DNA of 23,457 bases from JBHJHK01 sp050330975 (GCA_050330975.1 JBHJHK010000035.1:1-23457), one strand, 5' to 3'; shown: positions 15,403 to 23,457, numbered from the stretch's first letter. Numbers and translations are program-made. The notes: generated from the letters alone by a model not told the origin.

Positions 15403-18400
15403 GGACGCGCGCTCCTTCGGGGTCGATAAAACACGGAGCCACCACCTTGACGGGGACGTTTTTTCCCTTGAGGGGAAAGGCGGCGGTGAGGGTTTCGCCG
15501 TGGCGCTCCCGTCCCCGGGCCAACAGCCCCAAGGCGATGGGAGAGTCCAAACTGGGGCTAAAGGCGCTGGAGGTCACATGACCCTGACTCACCACGGGGG
15601 GCACGGGGTTGGACTCGGCCACCAACTGGCTGCCGGCGGAAATGGTGCTTTGGCCATCCACGGGTAACAGGCCCACCAACTGCTGGCGATCGGCCCGGGT
15701 GAGCCCCTCCCGGTCCATGAGGTTACGGCCGATAAAGGCCTTTTTGCGGCTGGCCATCCCCGCCAAGCCCAAATCCCCCAGGGTGGTCTGGCCGTTGAGT
15801 TCCGGACCCGCCGGGTGGCCCTTCTCGATGCGCATGGTCCCCAAGGCCTCGGTGCCGTAGGGGGTAATGCCGTGGGGCGCGCCGGCCTCCAACAACGCCT
15901 CCCACACCGCCACGGCCCGGTCGGCGGGGACGTTGAGTTCATAGCCCAACTCCCCGGAAAAGCTGATGCGAAACAGCCTACAGGGGACACCCGCCCCCCG
16001 ACAGGGGGCGGCGGCCATAAACGGCAGGGCGGCGTTGCCGACGTCGATGTCCACCACGGTCTCCAGAACCCGGCGAGCCAAGGGACCGGCGATGGCCATG
16101 GCCCCCCATTGCTCTGTGGCGCTGGTGACCTGGACCCTGAGCGTCGACCACTGGGTCTGGAGGTAGTACTCGAGGTGAGCCAACACCGGAGCGGCATGGG
16201 CCGTGGTGGTGGTCATCAGGTAGTGGTGCTCCCCCCAGCGGGCGGTGGTGCCGTCGTCGAAGACCACGCCATCTTCCCGGAGCATCACCCCGTAGCGCAC
16301 CCGACCCACGGCCAAGGACTTCCAACCGTTGACATAGACCCGGTTGAGGAATTCGGCGGCGTCGGGCCCTTGGATGTCGATGCGCCCCAGGGACGTCACA
16401 TCGCACAGCCCCACCTGGCGGCGGGTGGCCACCACTTCCCGGTGGCAGGCGGCCGCCAGGTCTTCCCCGGGGGCGGGGTAGGCCTGGGGCCGGCGCCACA
16501 GCCCGGCGTCGATCCACAACGCCCCGGCGGCCTGGTGCCAGGCGTCCAGCGGGGTGCGGCGCAGCGGTTTGAAGTGGGTGCCGACGTGCTGCCCGGCCAA
16601 GACCCCCAGGGCCACGGGGGTGTAGGGGGGACGAAAGCGGGTGGTCCCCACCTCGGCCACGGGACGATCCCGCAGTTCCGCCAGCTGGGTGAGACCCGCC
16701 AGGTTGGAGGTCTTGCCCTGGTCGGTGGCCATCCCCAGGGTGGTGTAGCGCTTGAGGTGCTCCACCGAGCGGTAGCCCTCCAGGTGGGCCAGCTCCACGT
16801 CGTCGCTGGTGACATCGTTTTGGAAGTCGAGGAAGCATTTTTTATGGCGGCGGGGGGCATTGGGCACCTGGCGGCGGGGCGCGGGGCCCTCGGCCTCGAG
16901 GCCCATCGCCAGGGGCAACGGCAAACCCCCCTCCCCCGCCCGGCGGCCATCGGCCACACAGGCCGCCAGGGTCTGGTGGCCGGCGGCGGCCCCAACGGCC
17001 CACCAACCGGCCTCGGGAGGGGGTCGCTGGGGGACAAAGGACCCGGTGGTGGGGAGGTGGCGCAGCTTGGCCCCGGCTTGGCTGGCCAGGTGGACCGCCG
17101 GGGCCCAACCGGCGGACATGGCCACCCCGTCGGCGGCAAAGACTTCCCGACGGCGGCCATCTAGGGTCTGGGCCTCCACGGCCCGGACGCCCATGGCGCC
17201 GCGAATCCCGACGATCCCGGCCGCCCCCCACACCGGGACGCCCCGGTCGCGGACGGCGTCCACCAGGGGCCCGGTGGGATCGGGGCGCAGATCCAACACC
17301 GCCGCCACCTCGCCACCGGCGGCCAACAGGTCCGCGGCGGTGCGGTAGGCGTCGTCGTTGTTGGCCAGGACCACGGTCCTGCGACTGGGCAGCACCCCGT
17401 AGCCGTTGAGGTAGGCCCGCACGGCCCCGGCGAGCATCACCCCGGGGCGGTCGTTGTCGGGGAATACCAGGGGTTGCTCGATGGCGCCGGTGGCCAACAC
17501 CGTACTGCGCGCCCGAATCCGCCACAGCCGTTGGCGGGGCAAGTGGGGATCCACGGCGGGGAGGTGGTCTTGGACCTGTTCCACCGCCCCCAGCCAGCCG
17601 TGGTCGTAGTGGCCAAAGGCGGTGGTGCGGGGCAACAACAGGGCATTTTCGCAGTTTTCCAAACGCTCCAGGACGGCGGATATCCAGGCCATCCCGGGCG
17701 TACCGTCGACCGTGGCCTCGGCATCGTCGGCCCGGGCGTAGCGCAACCAGCCGCCGAATTGGGGGTTTTCGTCCAAAAGGGCCACCCGTTGCCCCCGTTC
17801 GGCGGCGGCGACGGCGGCGGCCAAACCCGCGGGCCCCCCCCCCACCACCAATACATCCACGTGGAGGCTGCGGCTCGTGTAGCGGTCGGGATCGGCGGTG
17901 CGCGGGGGGGGACCGAGGCCGGCGATGCGGCGAATGAAATACTCGTAGTAGGGCCAGGCCCAGGCGGGCCACATAAAGGTCTTGTAGTAGAACCCGGCGG
18001 GGAAAAACGGCGCCAACAGACCGTTGACGGACCCCAAGTCGACGCGGAGGCTGGGCCAGCGGTTTTGGCTCTTGGCCACCAGACCCGGGTAGAGCTCTAC
18101 GGTGGTGGCCTTGGTGTTGGGGGTCATCCGCCCCCCACGACCCACACGCACCAGGGCGTTGGGCTCCTCGCAGCCCGCCGCCACAATGCCCCGGGGGCGG
18201 TGGTATTTAAAACTGCGCCCCACCAGGCGCACCCCGTTGGCCAACAACGCCGAGGCCAGGGTATCCCCCTGGAAACCGCCGTAGATTTTGCCGTCGAAGG
18301 TGAAACTCAAGGGGCGCTGGCGGTCGATGAGGGCGCCACGGGTTAGGCGGGCGGGCTGGGAGGCGTCGGTCTTGGACTGGCCGGCGCCGGTGTCGCGCCG

Positions 18401-18454
18401 CACCACCAGCTCTTCGCTGGCGGGGGCAGCGGCGGGCAGGGGGGAATCGCTCAT
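15395..18454 (-). CDS. soxA: Sarcosine oxidase alpha subunit
   Basis: Large subunit of tetrahydrofolate-linked sarcosine oxidase, 1019 residues, slightly long for the family because of a polar N-terminal extension. Order: extension (1-40), a ferredoxin-like domain (about 40-125, PLSFTFDGKIYGGFQGDTLA), an NAD-binding Rossmann region (VLVVGGGPAGLAAA, glycines 205-210), and a C-terminal glycine-cleavage-T-like domain (about 650-1010, VGLCDVTSLGRIDIQGPDAA, SGELGYELNVPAD). In the family the C-terminal domain binds tetrahydrofolate and turns the released methyl carbon into 5,10-methylene-tetrahydrofolate. ATG 18454 is chosen because it overlaps the soxD stop as ATGA and has GAGGAG about 8 nt upstream. 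The frame is uninterrupted. Confidence 0.96.
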   Translation of the reverse strand: MSDSPLPAAAPASEELVVRRDTGAGQSKTDASQPARLTRGALIDRQRPLSFTFDGKIYGGFQGDTLASALLANGVRLVGRSFKYHRPRGIVAAGCEEPNALVRVGRGGRMTPNTKATTVELYPGLVAKSQNRWPSLRVDLGSVNGLLAPFFPAGFYYKTFMWPAWAWPYYEYFIRRIAGLGPPPRTADPDRYTSRSLHVDVLVVGGGPAGLAAAVAAAERGQRVALLDENPQFGGWLRYARADDAEATVDGTPGMAWISAVLERLENCENALLLPRTTAFGHYDHGWLGAVEQVQDHLPAVDPHLPRQRLWRIRARSTVLATGAIEQPLVFPDNDRPGVMLAGAVRAYLNGYGVLPSRRTVVLANNDDAYRTAADLLAAGGEVAAVLDLRPDPTGPLVDAVRDRGVPVWGAAGIVGIRGAMGVRAVEAQTLDGRRREVFAADGVAMSAGWAPAVHLASQAGAKLRHLPTTGSFVPQRPPPEAGWWAVGAAAGHQTLAACVADGRRAGEGGLPLPLAMGLEAEGPAPRRQVPNAPRRHKKCFLDFQNDVTSDDVELAHLEGYRSVEHLKRYTTLGMATDQGKTSNLAGLTQLAELRDRPVAEVGTTRFRPPYTPVALGVLAGQHVGTHFKPLRRTPLDAWHQAAGALWIDAGLWRRPQAYPAPGEDLAAACHREVVATRRQVGLCDVTSLGRIDIQGPDAAEFLNRVYVNGWKSLAVGRVRYGVMLREDGVVFDDGTTARWGEHHYLMTTTTAHAAPVLAHLEYYLQTQWSTLRVQVTSATEQWGAMAIAGPLARRVLETVVDIDVGNAALPFMAAAPCRGAGVPCRLFRISFSGELGYELNVPADRAVAVWEALLEAGAPHGITPYGTEALGTMRIEKGHPAGPELNGQTTLGDLGLAGMASRKKAFIGRNLMDREGLTRADRQQLVGLLPVDGQSTISAGSQLVAESNPVPPVVSQGHVTSSAFSPSLDSPIALGLLARGRERHGETLTAAFPLKGKNVPVKVVAPCFIDPEGARVRG

Positions 18455-18720
18455 GGGTGCAGCTCCTCGCCTTTGGCCGGCGCGACAGCGGTGATCTGGT
18501 GGGTCAGGGTATCCCGGCGCACCACGAGCCATTGGCGACAGCCGGCCACGTGGTGCCAGTACTCGTCGTGGGGCCCGCGGGGGTTGGAGCGCAGATAGAC
18601 GTAGTCGTGCCAGGCTTCGAGACTGGCGTCGGCGGCGGGGCGGAGGCGGCTGGCGTCGCCGCCGTAGCTAAATTCCGTCACGTCGGCTGCGCCGCAAAAG
18701 GGACAGGTAATGACAAACAC
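18451..18720 (-). CDS. soxD: Sarcosine oxidase delta subunit
   Basis: Small zinc subunit of heterotetrameric sarcosine oxidase, 89 residues, normal length. Expected zinc ligands are present: C6-P-F-C9, H57 and C61 in EYWHHVAGCRQW. The conserved DYVYLRSNPRGPHDEYW stretch is intact. The start is GTG 18720, with GAGG about 9 nt upstream. It begins 27 nt after the soxB stop and ends in a 4-nt overlap with soxA, as is usual for this cluster. Confidence 0.96.
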   Translation of the reverse strand: MFVITCPFCGAADVTEFSYGGDASRLRPAADASLEAWHDYVYLRSNPRGPHDEYWHHVAGCRQWLVVRRDTLTHQITAVAPAKGEELHP

Positions 18721-18747
18721 GGGCTGAGACCTCGTTGCGGGAATCGA

Positions 18748-20004
18748 TCAGTGGGCGCCCGGCACGGGGCCGCCGCCCTTTTCGTCGAGGCAAAAGCCCT
18801 TGGCGAAACGGTCGAGGCCAAAGCCCCGGTTGTATTCGTGGGGGGCGTCGTGGGCCATGGTGTGGGCAAAGGTCCAACCCGAGGCCGGGGTGGCTTTAAA
18901 GCCGCCGTAGCACCAGCCGGCGTTGAGGTACAACCCCTCCACCGGGGTGAGGTCGATGATGGGACTGCCGTCCATGGACATGTCCATGACCCCGGCCCAA
19001 TGGCGCAACAGCCGGCTGCGGCTGATGCAGGGCATCATGGCGGTGCCGGCGTCGGCCACGTGTTCGATGAGGGGCAGGTGCCCCCGCTGGGCGTAGGAGT
19101 TATAACCGTCCAAGTCGCCGCCGAACACCAACCCCCCCTTGTCAGACTGGCTGAGGTAAAAGTGGTCGGCGCCAAAGGTCACCACGGTGTGGACCAAGGG
19201 CTTGAGACCCTCGCTGACGCAGGCCTGGAGGAGGTGGCTCTCGATGGGCAACGCCAGTCCCGCCAGCCCCGCCACCTGGGAGGTGTGGCCGGCCACCGCC
19301 AACCCCACTTTCTCGGCGCCGATGGTGCCGCGGTTGGTGTAGACCTTGTGAATCCGTCCCCCCTGGATGTCAAACCCCGTCACTTCGCAGTTTTGGATGA
19401 TATCCACCCCCAGGGCGTTGGCAGCCCGGGCGTAGCCCCACACTACGGCGTCGTGGCGAGCGGTCCCCCCCCGGGGTTGGTAGAGGCCGCCGAGGATGGG
19501 GAAGCGGGCCCGAGGGGAGAAATCAAGCTACGGCACCAGGCGCTGGACGTCGTCGCGATTAAAAAGCTCGGCGTCGATGCCATTGAGGCGCATGGCGTTG
19601 CCGCGGCGGGCGTAGGCGTCCAGCTGGCCCGGTGAGTGGGCCAGGTTGAGTACCCCCCGCTGGGAAAACATCACGTTGAAGTTCAGCTCCTCGGACAAGG
19701 TCTCCCACAGCTTCAAGCCGTGCTCGTAGAACTGGGCGTTGGAGTCGAGGAGGTAGTTGGAGCGGACGATGGTGGTGTTGCGCCCGGCGTTGCCGCCGCC
19801 GATCCAGCCCTTCTCCAGCACGGCCACGTCGGTGATCCCGTGGTTTTTGGCCAAGTAGTAGGCGGTGGCCAAACCGTGGCCCCCGCCCCCCACCACGATG
19901 GCCTGGTAGTGGGGCTTGGGGTCGGGATCCCGCCAGGCGGGCCACCATTTTTGGTGGCGCGAGAGGGCCTGGCGGGCCAGTTGGATGGTGGAGTAGCGGC
20001 GCAT
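18748..20004 (-). pseudogene. soxB: Sarcosine oxidase beta subunit interrupted by one in-frame TAG
   Basis: Flavin subunit that oxidises sarcosine (N-methylglycine) to glycine. From ATG 20004 the frame runs 419 codons to TGA at 18748-18750, the normal length. The FAD motif VVGGGGHGLATAYYLA lies at 38-52. Codon 159 is TAG (19528-19530), between DDVQRLVP and LDFSPRARFPILGG. Everything after it stays in frame and looks well conserved, including RGGTARHDAVVWGYAR. In characterised enzymes the FMN is attached to a histidine in this segment, here about residue 184, so the 158-residue product would lack the FMN site and most of the protein. Possible explanations are a recent nonsense mutation, a sequencing error or readthrough. 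It starts 7 nt after the upstream FAD-oxidoreductase gene. No clear ribosome site precedes ATG 20004. Confidence 0.93.
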
Positions 20005-20011
20005 GGCGGTG

Positions 20012-21373
20012 TTACACCCAGGGGCTGTGGCTGTTGCGGCGGGCGAAGGCCCCACCTTCGGCATAGCGACTCAAGGCGAAGGGGGTCAGTTCGGCGACGG
20101 CGTTGCCCGTGGCCAGATGCTGGGCCACTAACTTGCCGATTCCAGTCATTTTAAACCCATGATTGGAATCGGCAATCATATAAACATTGGGCAAAATCCA
20201 GTCCAACACCGGCACGTTGTCGGGGGTGAAGGCGCCGATGCCGCCGTTGGGGCGCTGTTTGAACTGGTGGCGGATACCCTCGAAGCGCCCCATGAGGGCG
20301 CTCAGAGCGGCACAGAAGTAGTCGGCAAAGCCCGGGTGGTCGGCCTGGTAGCGGGGGTTGGCGTGGCCGTAGGGCTCGAGGTCGGCCCGCTCCCCCAGCT
20401 TCACCGGCACCGACCCCCCCTGGAGGCCCGGGCGCTCCATGCGCTCGGTGCCGTGTTTGAAATAGACGTAGAGATAGTCCCGGAGGATGCGCTGGGTCTC
20501 GGGGTCCCGCACCGGGGTGTTCATGAGCTCCACGTGGAGCACCGGGGGGTTGCGCAACTCCCGGGTGGCGTAGGGACCGTCGAAATAGACCTCCCCCTCT
20601 TCCAGGCGCCAGTAGTTCCACATGGCGGCGTCTTCGGCCACGGTGCCGTCGTTGTAGTGGACGTTGAGCCGCTCGGGGCGCTCCAGCATGGCCCAATGGC
20701 GGGGCATCCAGGGCCCGGCGGCCAGGACGACGGCGTCGCAGCGGACCGTGCCGCGATCGGTGTGGACCGCCGTCACCTGGCCGTTGGTGCGCTCGTAGCC
20801 GGTGACTTGGGTGCGGGGTTGGTAGTTCACACCCACGCGCCGGCACATCTCAAACAGACCCGTTAGGGCCTGGCGGGTGCCGGCGTAGCCGCTGGGCTTT
20901 TCGTGGAGCACCACGTCGATGCCATCGGTGCGAAAATCCGGCCAGAGGTTTTTGAGGTAGTTTCTGGCCTCGGCCCCGGTGTAGAGGTCCGAGGCGTAGC
21001 CCACGGCTCGGTGGCTTTTGACCATGCGCTCGTAGTCGGGGAGCTGGTTTTCCTCCCCGGCGGAGATATAGCCCACCTGTTGAAAGCCAAACAGCACGGG
21101 GTCGTGGAGCCAGACGTCCACGGAGTGGCGCACCAGGGCGTGGAGGGGCTCGGTCATGTACAGGTTGCGCACGCAACCGCAGGCCACCCCGGTGGCGCCG
21201 CTGCCGGGTTGTTCCCCCCGGTCGACGAGGAGGATATCGGCCCCGGAGCCTTTGCCTTGGGCCTTGAGGGCCATGGCCAAGTGCCAGGCGGTGCTCAGGC
21301 CGTGGACGCCGGCGCCCACCACCACGTAGGTGGCGGCACTCGGCACAGAAGCGGTGGAGGGGGTGGTGTTCAC
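20012..21373 (-). CDS. FAD-dependent oxidoreductase, DadA/SoxB-like amine oxidase
   Basis: It has 453 residues. A flavin-binding Rossmann motif is visible near the N-terminus (VVVGAGVHGLSTAWHLA, glycines 20, 22 and 25), followed by the acidic end of the second strand (ILLVDRGEQPGSGATGVACG). A C-terminal flavin-contact segment reads FTPDNVPVLDWILPNVYMIADSN. The family oxidises C-N bonds of secondary and tertiary amines or amino acids. The start is GTG 21373, which overlaps the Rieske stop as GTGA with GAGGT about 9 nt upstream. Its place between a Rieske N-demethylase and sarcosine oxidase suggests it handles an intermediate N-methyl compound, for example a dimethylated amino acid. The exact substrate is inference. 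Confidence 0.88.
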   Translation of the reverse strand: MNTTPSTASVPSAATYVVVGAGVHGLSTAWHLAMALKAQGKGSGADILLVDRGEQPGSGATGVACGCVRNLYMTEPLHALVRHSVDVWLHDPVLFGFQQVGYISAGEENQLPDYERMVKSHRAVGYASDLYTGAEARNYLKNLWPDFRTDGIDVVLHEKPSGYAGTRQALTGLFEMCRRVGVNYQPRTQVTGYERTNGQVTAVHTDRGTVRCDAVVLAAGPWMPRHWAMLERPERLNVHYNDGTVAEDAAMWNYWRLEEGEVYFDGPYATRELRNPPVLHVELMNTPVRDPETQRILRDYLYVYFKHGTERMERPGLQGGSVPVKLGERADLEPYGHANPRYQADHPGFADYFCAALSALMGRFEGIRHQFKQRPNGGIGAFTPDNVPVLDWILPNVYMIADSNHGFKMTGIGKLVAQHLATGNAVAELTPFALSRYAEGGAFARRNSHSPWV

Positions 21374-22620
21374 GGAGCGGTGACCTCGTGGGGTTCGACG
21401 ATGGCGTCGCCTTGGACGTGGGGGGCGACGCCGGTCAGGGCCTGGGTGACCAGGCATTGGAACAGGTGGACGGTGTCTTCCATCACCGGGGAGAAGATCC
21501 CGCCGTCGAAGGCCGGGGAGGCCCGACCCACCTGGAGGCGCTCGACGATGTCGATGTCTTCGCCGTTGATCTCCTGGCGGCGGGCGGCGCAGGCGTGGCG
21601 GGCGGCGGCCAACTCCGGCCCCAGGGCGTCCTCGCCGACGAAGAAGAACTCAAAGCGCTCCCGGGTGTGGTCCACGGCCACGGGCTCTACGATAAAGGCG
21701 TAGACGTGATCGGCGTGGCAGCCCACCATGACGTTGGGAAACAGGCAAATATATTCCGACTGTTGGGTCAATGCCGCCGGCAAGTTGGGAAAGCGGGGCA
21801 GCCGGCCGCTGCCCTCGTCGCTTGGGTTGTAGCAGCGACTCCCCTGGCCCACGTAGCTCATGGGCCCTAGGACCTGGTAGTGGTCTTGGAGGCTCGAATA
21901 GCGGTTGAGGTTCGGGTGGACCGTGGGGAGGTGGTAGCTCTCCACGTAGTTTTCGATCACCAGTTTCCAGTTGGCGCGGATCTCAAAGCCCACGGATTCC
22001 CCGTGGCGGAGCAGGGAAAAATCGTAAGCTCGCCAGCGGTTGGCCAAGGGCGCCAGGTGTTGTTCGAAGGGCGGGGCCTGGCCGTCGAGGTTGACGAACA
22101 GCAAGCGAAACCAGCTGGCGCTGGGCACGGGGCGCAGGTTGAGGTCGGCACCGGTGCTGCGCTCGTGGCGACCAAAGCCCTGGAAGTGGGGGGTGCGCTG
22201 GAGGTCGCCCGCCAAGCCGTAGAGCCAGGAGTGGTAGGGGCAGCGCAGGTTGCGCAACCCCGAGCAGGGGGCCGACACCAACTGGGCCCCTCGGTGGGAG
22301 CAGACGTTGTGGAACACCCGCACCTGGTCGTCTTCCCCCCGGACCACGATCAACGGCCGCCCGGCGACGGTGATGGGGTAGACATCGCCCCTTTCGGGCA
22401 CGTCGTCCAAAAGCCCCACACACACCCAGGTGCGGGGAAACAGCTGCTGGTACTCCAGGGCCAGGAACTGGGGATCGGCGTAGGCGGCGTTGGGCAACCC
22501 CCGGGCTTGGCCCGGGGAACGCACCAGGCGCTGGGCCAGTTGGGTCAGCTCACAGGGGTCTTGGGCGAAAGCCCTCGGGGGAGAATTCAGGGGAGAACTC
22601 AGGGGGGTAGCAGCACTCAT
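21370..22620 (-). CDS. Rieske non-haem iron oxygenase, probable quaternary-amine N-demethylase
   Basis: Oxygenase subunit with a Rieske [2Fe-2S] cluster and a mononuclear iron, 416 residues. Cluster ligands are C107-S-H109 and C127-P-Y-H130. The catalytic-domain motif ENYVESYHLPTVH supplies iron ligands H230 and H235. The residue that bridges neighbouring subunits is E227, where ring-hydroxylating oxygenases usually have Asp. Glutamate here is known from carnitine and related quaternary-amine oxygenases such as CntA. With sarcosine oxidase downstream, the likely role is oxidative removal of a methyl group, as formaldehyde, from a betaine-type compound. ATG 22620 has AGGAGG 4 nt upstream, an excellent ribosome site, although the frame is open to 22764. 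No flavin/ferredoxin reductase gene, needed for electrons, lies beside it. It is the first gene of the operon. Confidence 0.92.
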   Translation of the reverse strand: MSAATPLSSPLNSPPRAFAQDPCELTQLAQRLVRSPGQARGLPNAAYADPQFLALEYQQLFPRTWVCVGLLDDVPERGDVYPITVAGRPLIVVRGEDDQVRVFHNVCSHRGAQLVSAPCSGLRNLRCPYHSWLYGLAGDLQRTPHFQGFGRHERSTGADLNLRPVPSASWFRLLFVNLDGQAPPFEQHLAPLANRWRAYDFSLLRHGESVGFEIRANWKLVIENYVESYHLPTVHPNLNRYSSLQDHYQVLGPMSYVGQGSRCYNPSDEGSGRLPRFPNLPAALTQQSEYICLFPNVMVGCHADHVYAFIVEPVAVDHTRERFEFFFVGEDALGPELAAARHACAARRQEINGEDIDIVERLQVGRASPAFDGGIFSPVMEDTVHLFQCLVTQALTGVAPHVQGDAIVEPHEVTAP

Positions 22621-22713
22621 GGGGCCTCCTAAACGACGGACGAAATACCTCCGGGATATTCCATGGTGGCGGCCCCTTCTCGGGTTGGGCAAACGAAAGC
22701 TTTTGGCGGGGAG

Positions 22714-22728
22714 GTGAATTTTTTTCAC
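22714..22728. promoter_or_regulatory. 15-bp palindrome upstream of the Rieske operon, candidate operator
   Basis: GTGAA and TTCAC flank five T residues, about 95-110 bp upstream of the Rieske ATG. The symmetry and position suit a regulator binding site. No regulator gene is in the window, and I cannot place a convincing -35/-10 pair. Confidence 0.25.
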
Positions 22729-22778
22729 AGGGGAAGGGCTAGCCGGGTCGGGGGCCATGGACACCCCCCCCAGGCATT

Positions 22779-23201
22779 TTACCCATTCCCCACCAGCTCA
22801 AACCCCTCATCTCGCCAGCCCGTCACTCCGCCGATCATCTTCTTCACCGGGCGCCCCAACGTCGCGAGGCCCACGGCGGCGCGATCGGCGCCGTTGCAGT
22901 GGGGACCGGCGCAATACACCACAAACAAGGTCTCGACGGGAAATTCGGCGAGGCGCTCGGGACTGATGTCCCGGTGGGGCAGGTTTAGAGCCTTTGGCAA
23001 ATGGCCCTGGGCAAAGGCCTCGGGACTGCGCACATCCAACAGCACAAAATCCCGCTGGTCGTGGGTCAGGGCGTGGTGGACGTCCCAACAGTCGGTCTCT
23101 AGGGCCAACAACTGGCCGAAGTGGGCCCGGGCCAACGCGGGGCTGGCGGGGGGAATGGCGGCGACGCTAGAGGATGGGGTTGAGGATAGGGGGGAGGACA
23201 T
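22779..23201 (-). CDS. Single-domain rhodanese-like protein
   Basis: It has 140 residues, a single rhodanese domain after a Ser/Pro/Ala-rich start. Landmarks are FVLLDVRSPEAFAQGHLPKALNLPH (residues 52-76) and the active loop VVYCAGPHCNGADRAA with the likely sulfur-carrying C97. The ending KKMIGGVTGWRDEGF is typical. Rhodaneses move sulfane sulfur as a cysteine persulfide. The CxGxxCNxA loop is a common variant of small bacterial members. ATG 23201 is preferred, with GGAG about 9 nt upstream, although the frame is open to 23264. It is 158 nt upstream of the Rieske gene on the same strand. A role in that pathway is not evident. Confidence 0.9.
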   Translation of the reverse strand: MSSPLSSTPSSSVAAIPPASPALARAHFGQLLALETDCWDVHHALTHDQRDFVLLDVRSPEAFAQGHLPKALNLPHRDISPERLAEFPVETLFVVYCAGPHCNGADRAAVGLATLGRPVKKMIGGVTGWRDEGFELVGNG

Positions 23202-23303
23202 GGGTTTGGTCTCCGGGTCGTGGAAGGCACCGCCAGTGTGCCAGCCCCCTGGAGACCCCGACATTGGCCGCCACCCGCCATTGCGTTAAAATCCAGCCAA
23301 TAT

Positions 23304-23336
23304 CCCGGCCACCCTCCCGGCCACCCTCCCGGCCAC
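23304..23336. repeat. 12-bp tandem repeat near the right edge
   Basis: CCCGGCCACCCT occurs twice exactly (23304-23327) and is followed by a partial third copy of 9 bases. It lies about 100 bp upstream of the rhodanese ATG, in a stretch (23202-23457) that holds no gene I can support. Confidence 0.85.
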
Positions 23337-23363
23337 GGAATGCCGCCCCCGGCCCCCCCCGGT

Positions 23364-23394
23364 CCCCCCCCCCCCCCCCCCCCCCCGGGGGGGG
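23364..23394. repeat. C23G8 homopolymer block
   Basis: A run of 23 C is followed directly by 8 G, and a shorter C run lies just before it at 23353-23360. The block can fold on itself. Such runs are rare in bacterial genomes and are prone to sequencing and assembly error, so the true length is uncertain. Confidence 0.8.
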
Positions 23395-23457
23395 TGCGTG
23401 GCGACCCCGCGGTGGGGGGGTTTTGGGTTTGGATGCGCGTGGGGGGCTTACGCCGGG

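Noticed and set aside
15815..17164. A 449-codon open frame opposite soxA
   Set aside because: Gly/Pro/His-rich translation caused by GC-rich third positions of soxA. The soxA frame has clear domains.
19528..19530. Pyrrolysine as the meaning of the soxB TAG
   Set aside because: Pyrrolysine is known from methylamine methyltransferases of a different chemistry, and the TAG in soxB is not at a known catalytic position. No pyl genes are in the window.
18457..19635. A 392-codon open frame opposite soxD and soxB
   Set aside because: Same reason: a low-complexity antisense shadow of well-recognised genes.
21880..22632. A 250-codon open frame opposite the Rieske gene
   Set aside because: Antisense shadow rich in Val, Gly and His, while the opposite strand carries all Rieske ligands.

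Overview
The window is a stretch of GC-rich bacterial chromosome, most likely from a proteobacterium. The main support is a complete soxBDAG-type sarcosine oxidase cluster with a Rieske N-demethylase, dense short-spaced operons, frequent GTG starts with GGAG-type ribosome sites, and a mix of secreted proteins and c-di-GMP signalling. The exact taxon cannot be fixed from sequence alone. By eye the right half is the most GC-rich. The left end (1-2300) and the block around 6000-8900 look less GC-rich, which fits an accessory, mobile-DNA-influenced left half.

Layout, left to right. Positions 1-568 hold a serine recombinase (resolvase/invertase) that runs off the left edge, followed by a class II Fic protein on the same strand (623-1705). 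A gene-poor scar (1706-2316) has only tiny open frames. Then come a PhyH-type Fe(II)/2-oxoglutarate dioxygenase (2317-3039), a repeat-rich spacer with a 21-bp-arm inverted repeat, and a Tat-exported-looking metallo-beta-lactamase-fold hydrolase of the lactonase/methyl-parathion-hydrolase type (3441-4424). Divergent from it is a ScyD/ScyE-like beta-propeller gene that has lost its 5' part (4590-5798). A strong hairpin separates it from a convergent gene of unknown function (6022-7164). A dead IS5-family element with recognisable ends (7221-8188) sits between that gene and a small exported protein (8203-8895).

Positions 9181-13476 hold three rightward genes: a large protein joining a lipin-type (LNS2) phosphatase domain to two phospholipase D HKD half-sites, an FHA-GGDEF diguanylate cyclase without an I-site, and an unknown protein with three YRG motifs and an in-frame 12-bp repeat. 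A secreted protein of unknown function follows on the minus strand (13613-14545).

Positions 14776-22620 form one leftward operon with overlapping or near-touching genes: Rieske oxygenase, FAD-dependent oxidoreductase, soxB, soxD, soxA, soxG. The Rieske protein has a glutamate where most ring-hydroxylating oxygenases have the bridging aspartate, as in the quaternary-ammonium oxygenases. I infer that the operon removes N-methyl groups stepwise from a betaine-like compound, with the last step by tetrahydrofolate-linked sarcosine oxidase. soxB carries one in-frame TAG just before its FMN-attachment histidine and is otherwise intact. A rhodanese-like gene lies upstream (22779-23201), and the right edge holds short tandem repeats and a C23G8 homopolymer block.

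The observations I rate highest are the lipin-PLD fusion, the single amber codon in soxB, the Rieske/oxidase/sarcosine oxidase operon without a reductase, and the readable decay of the IS5-family element.
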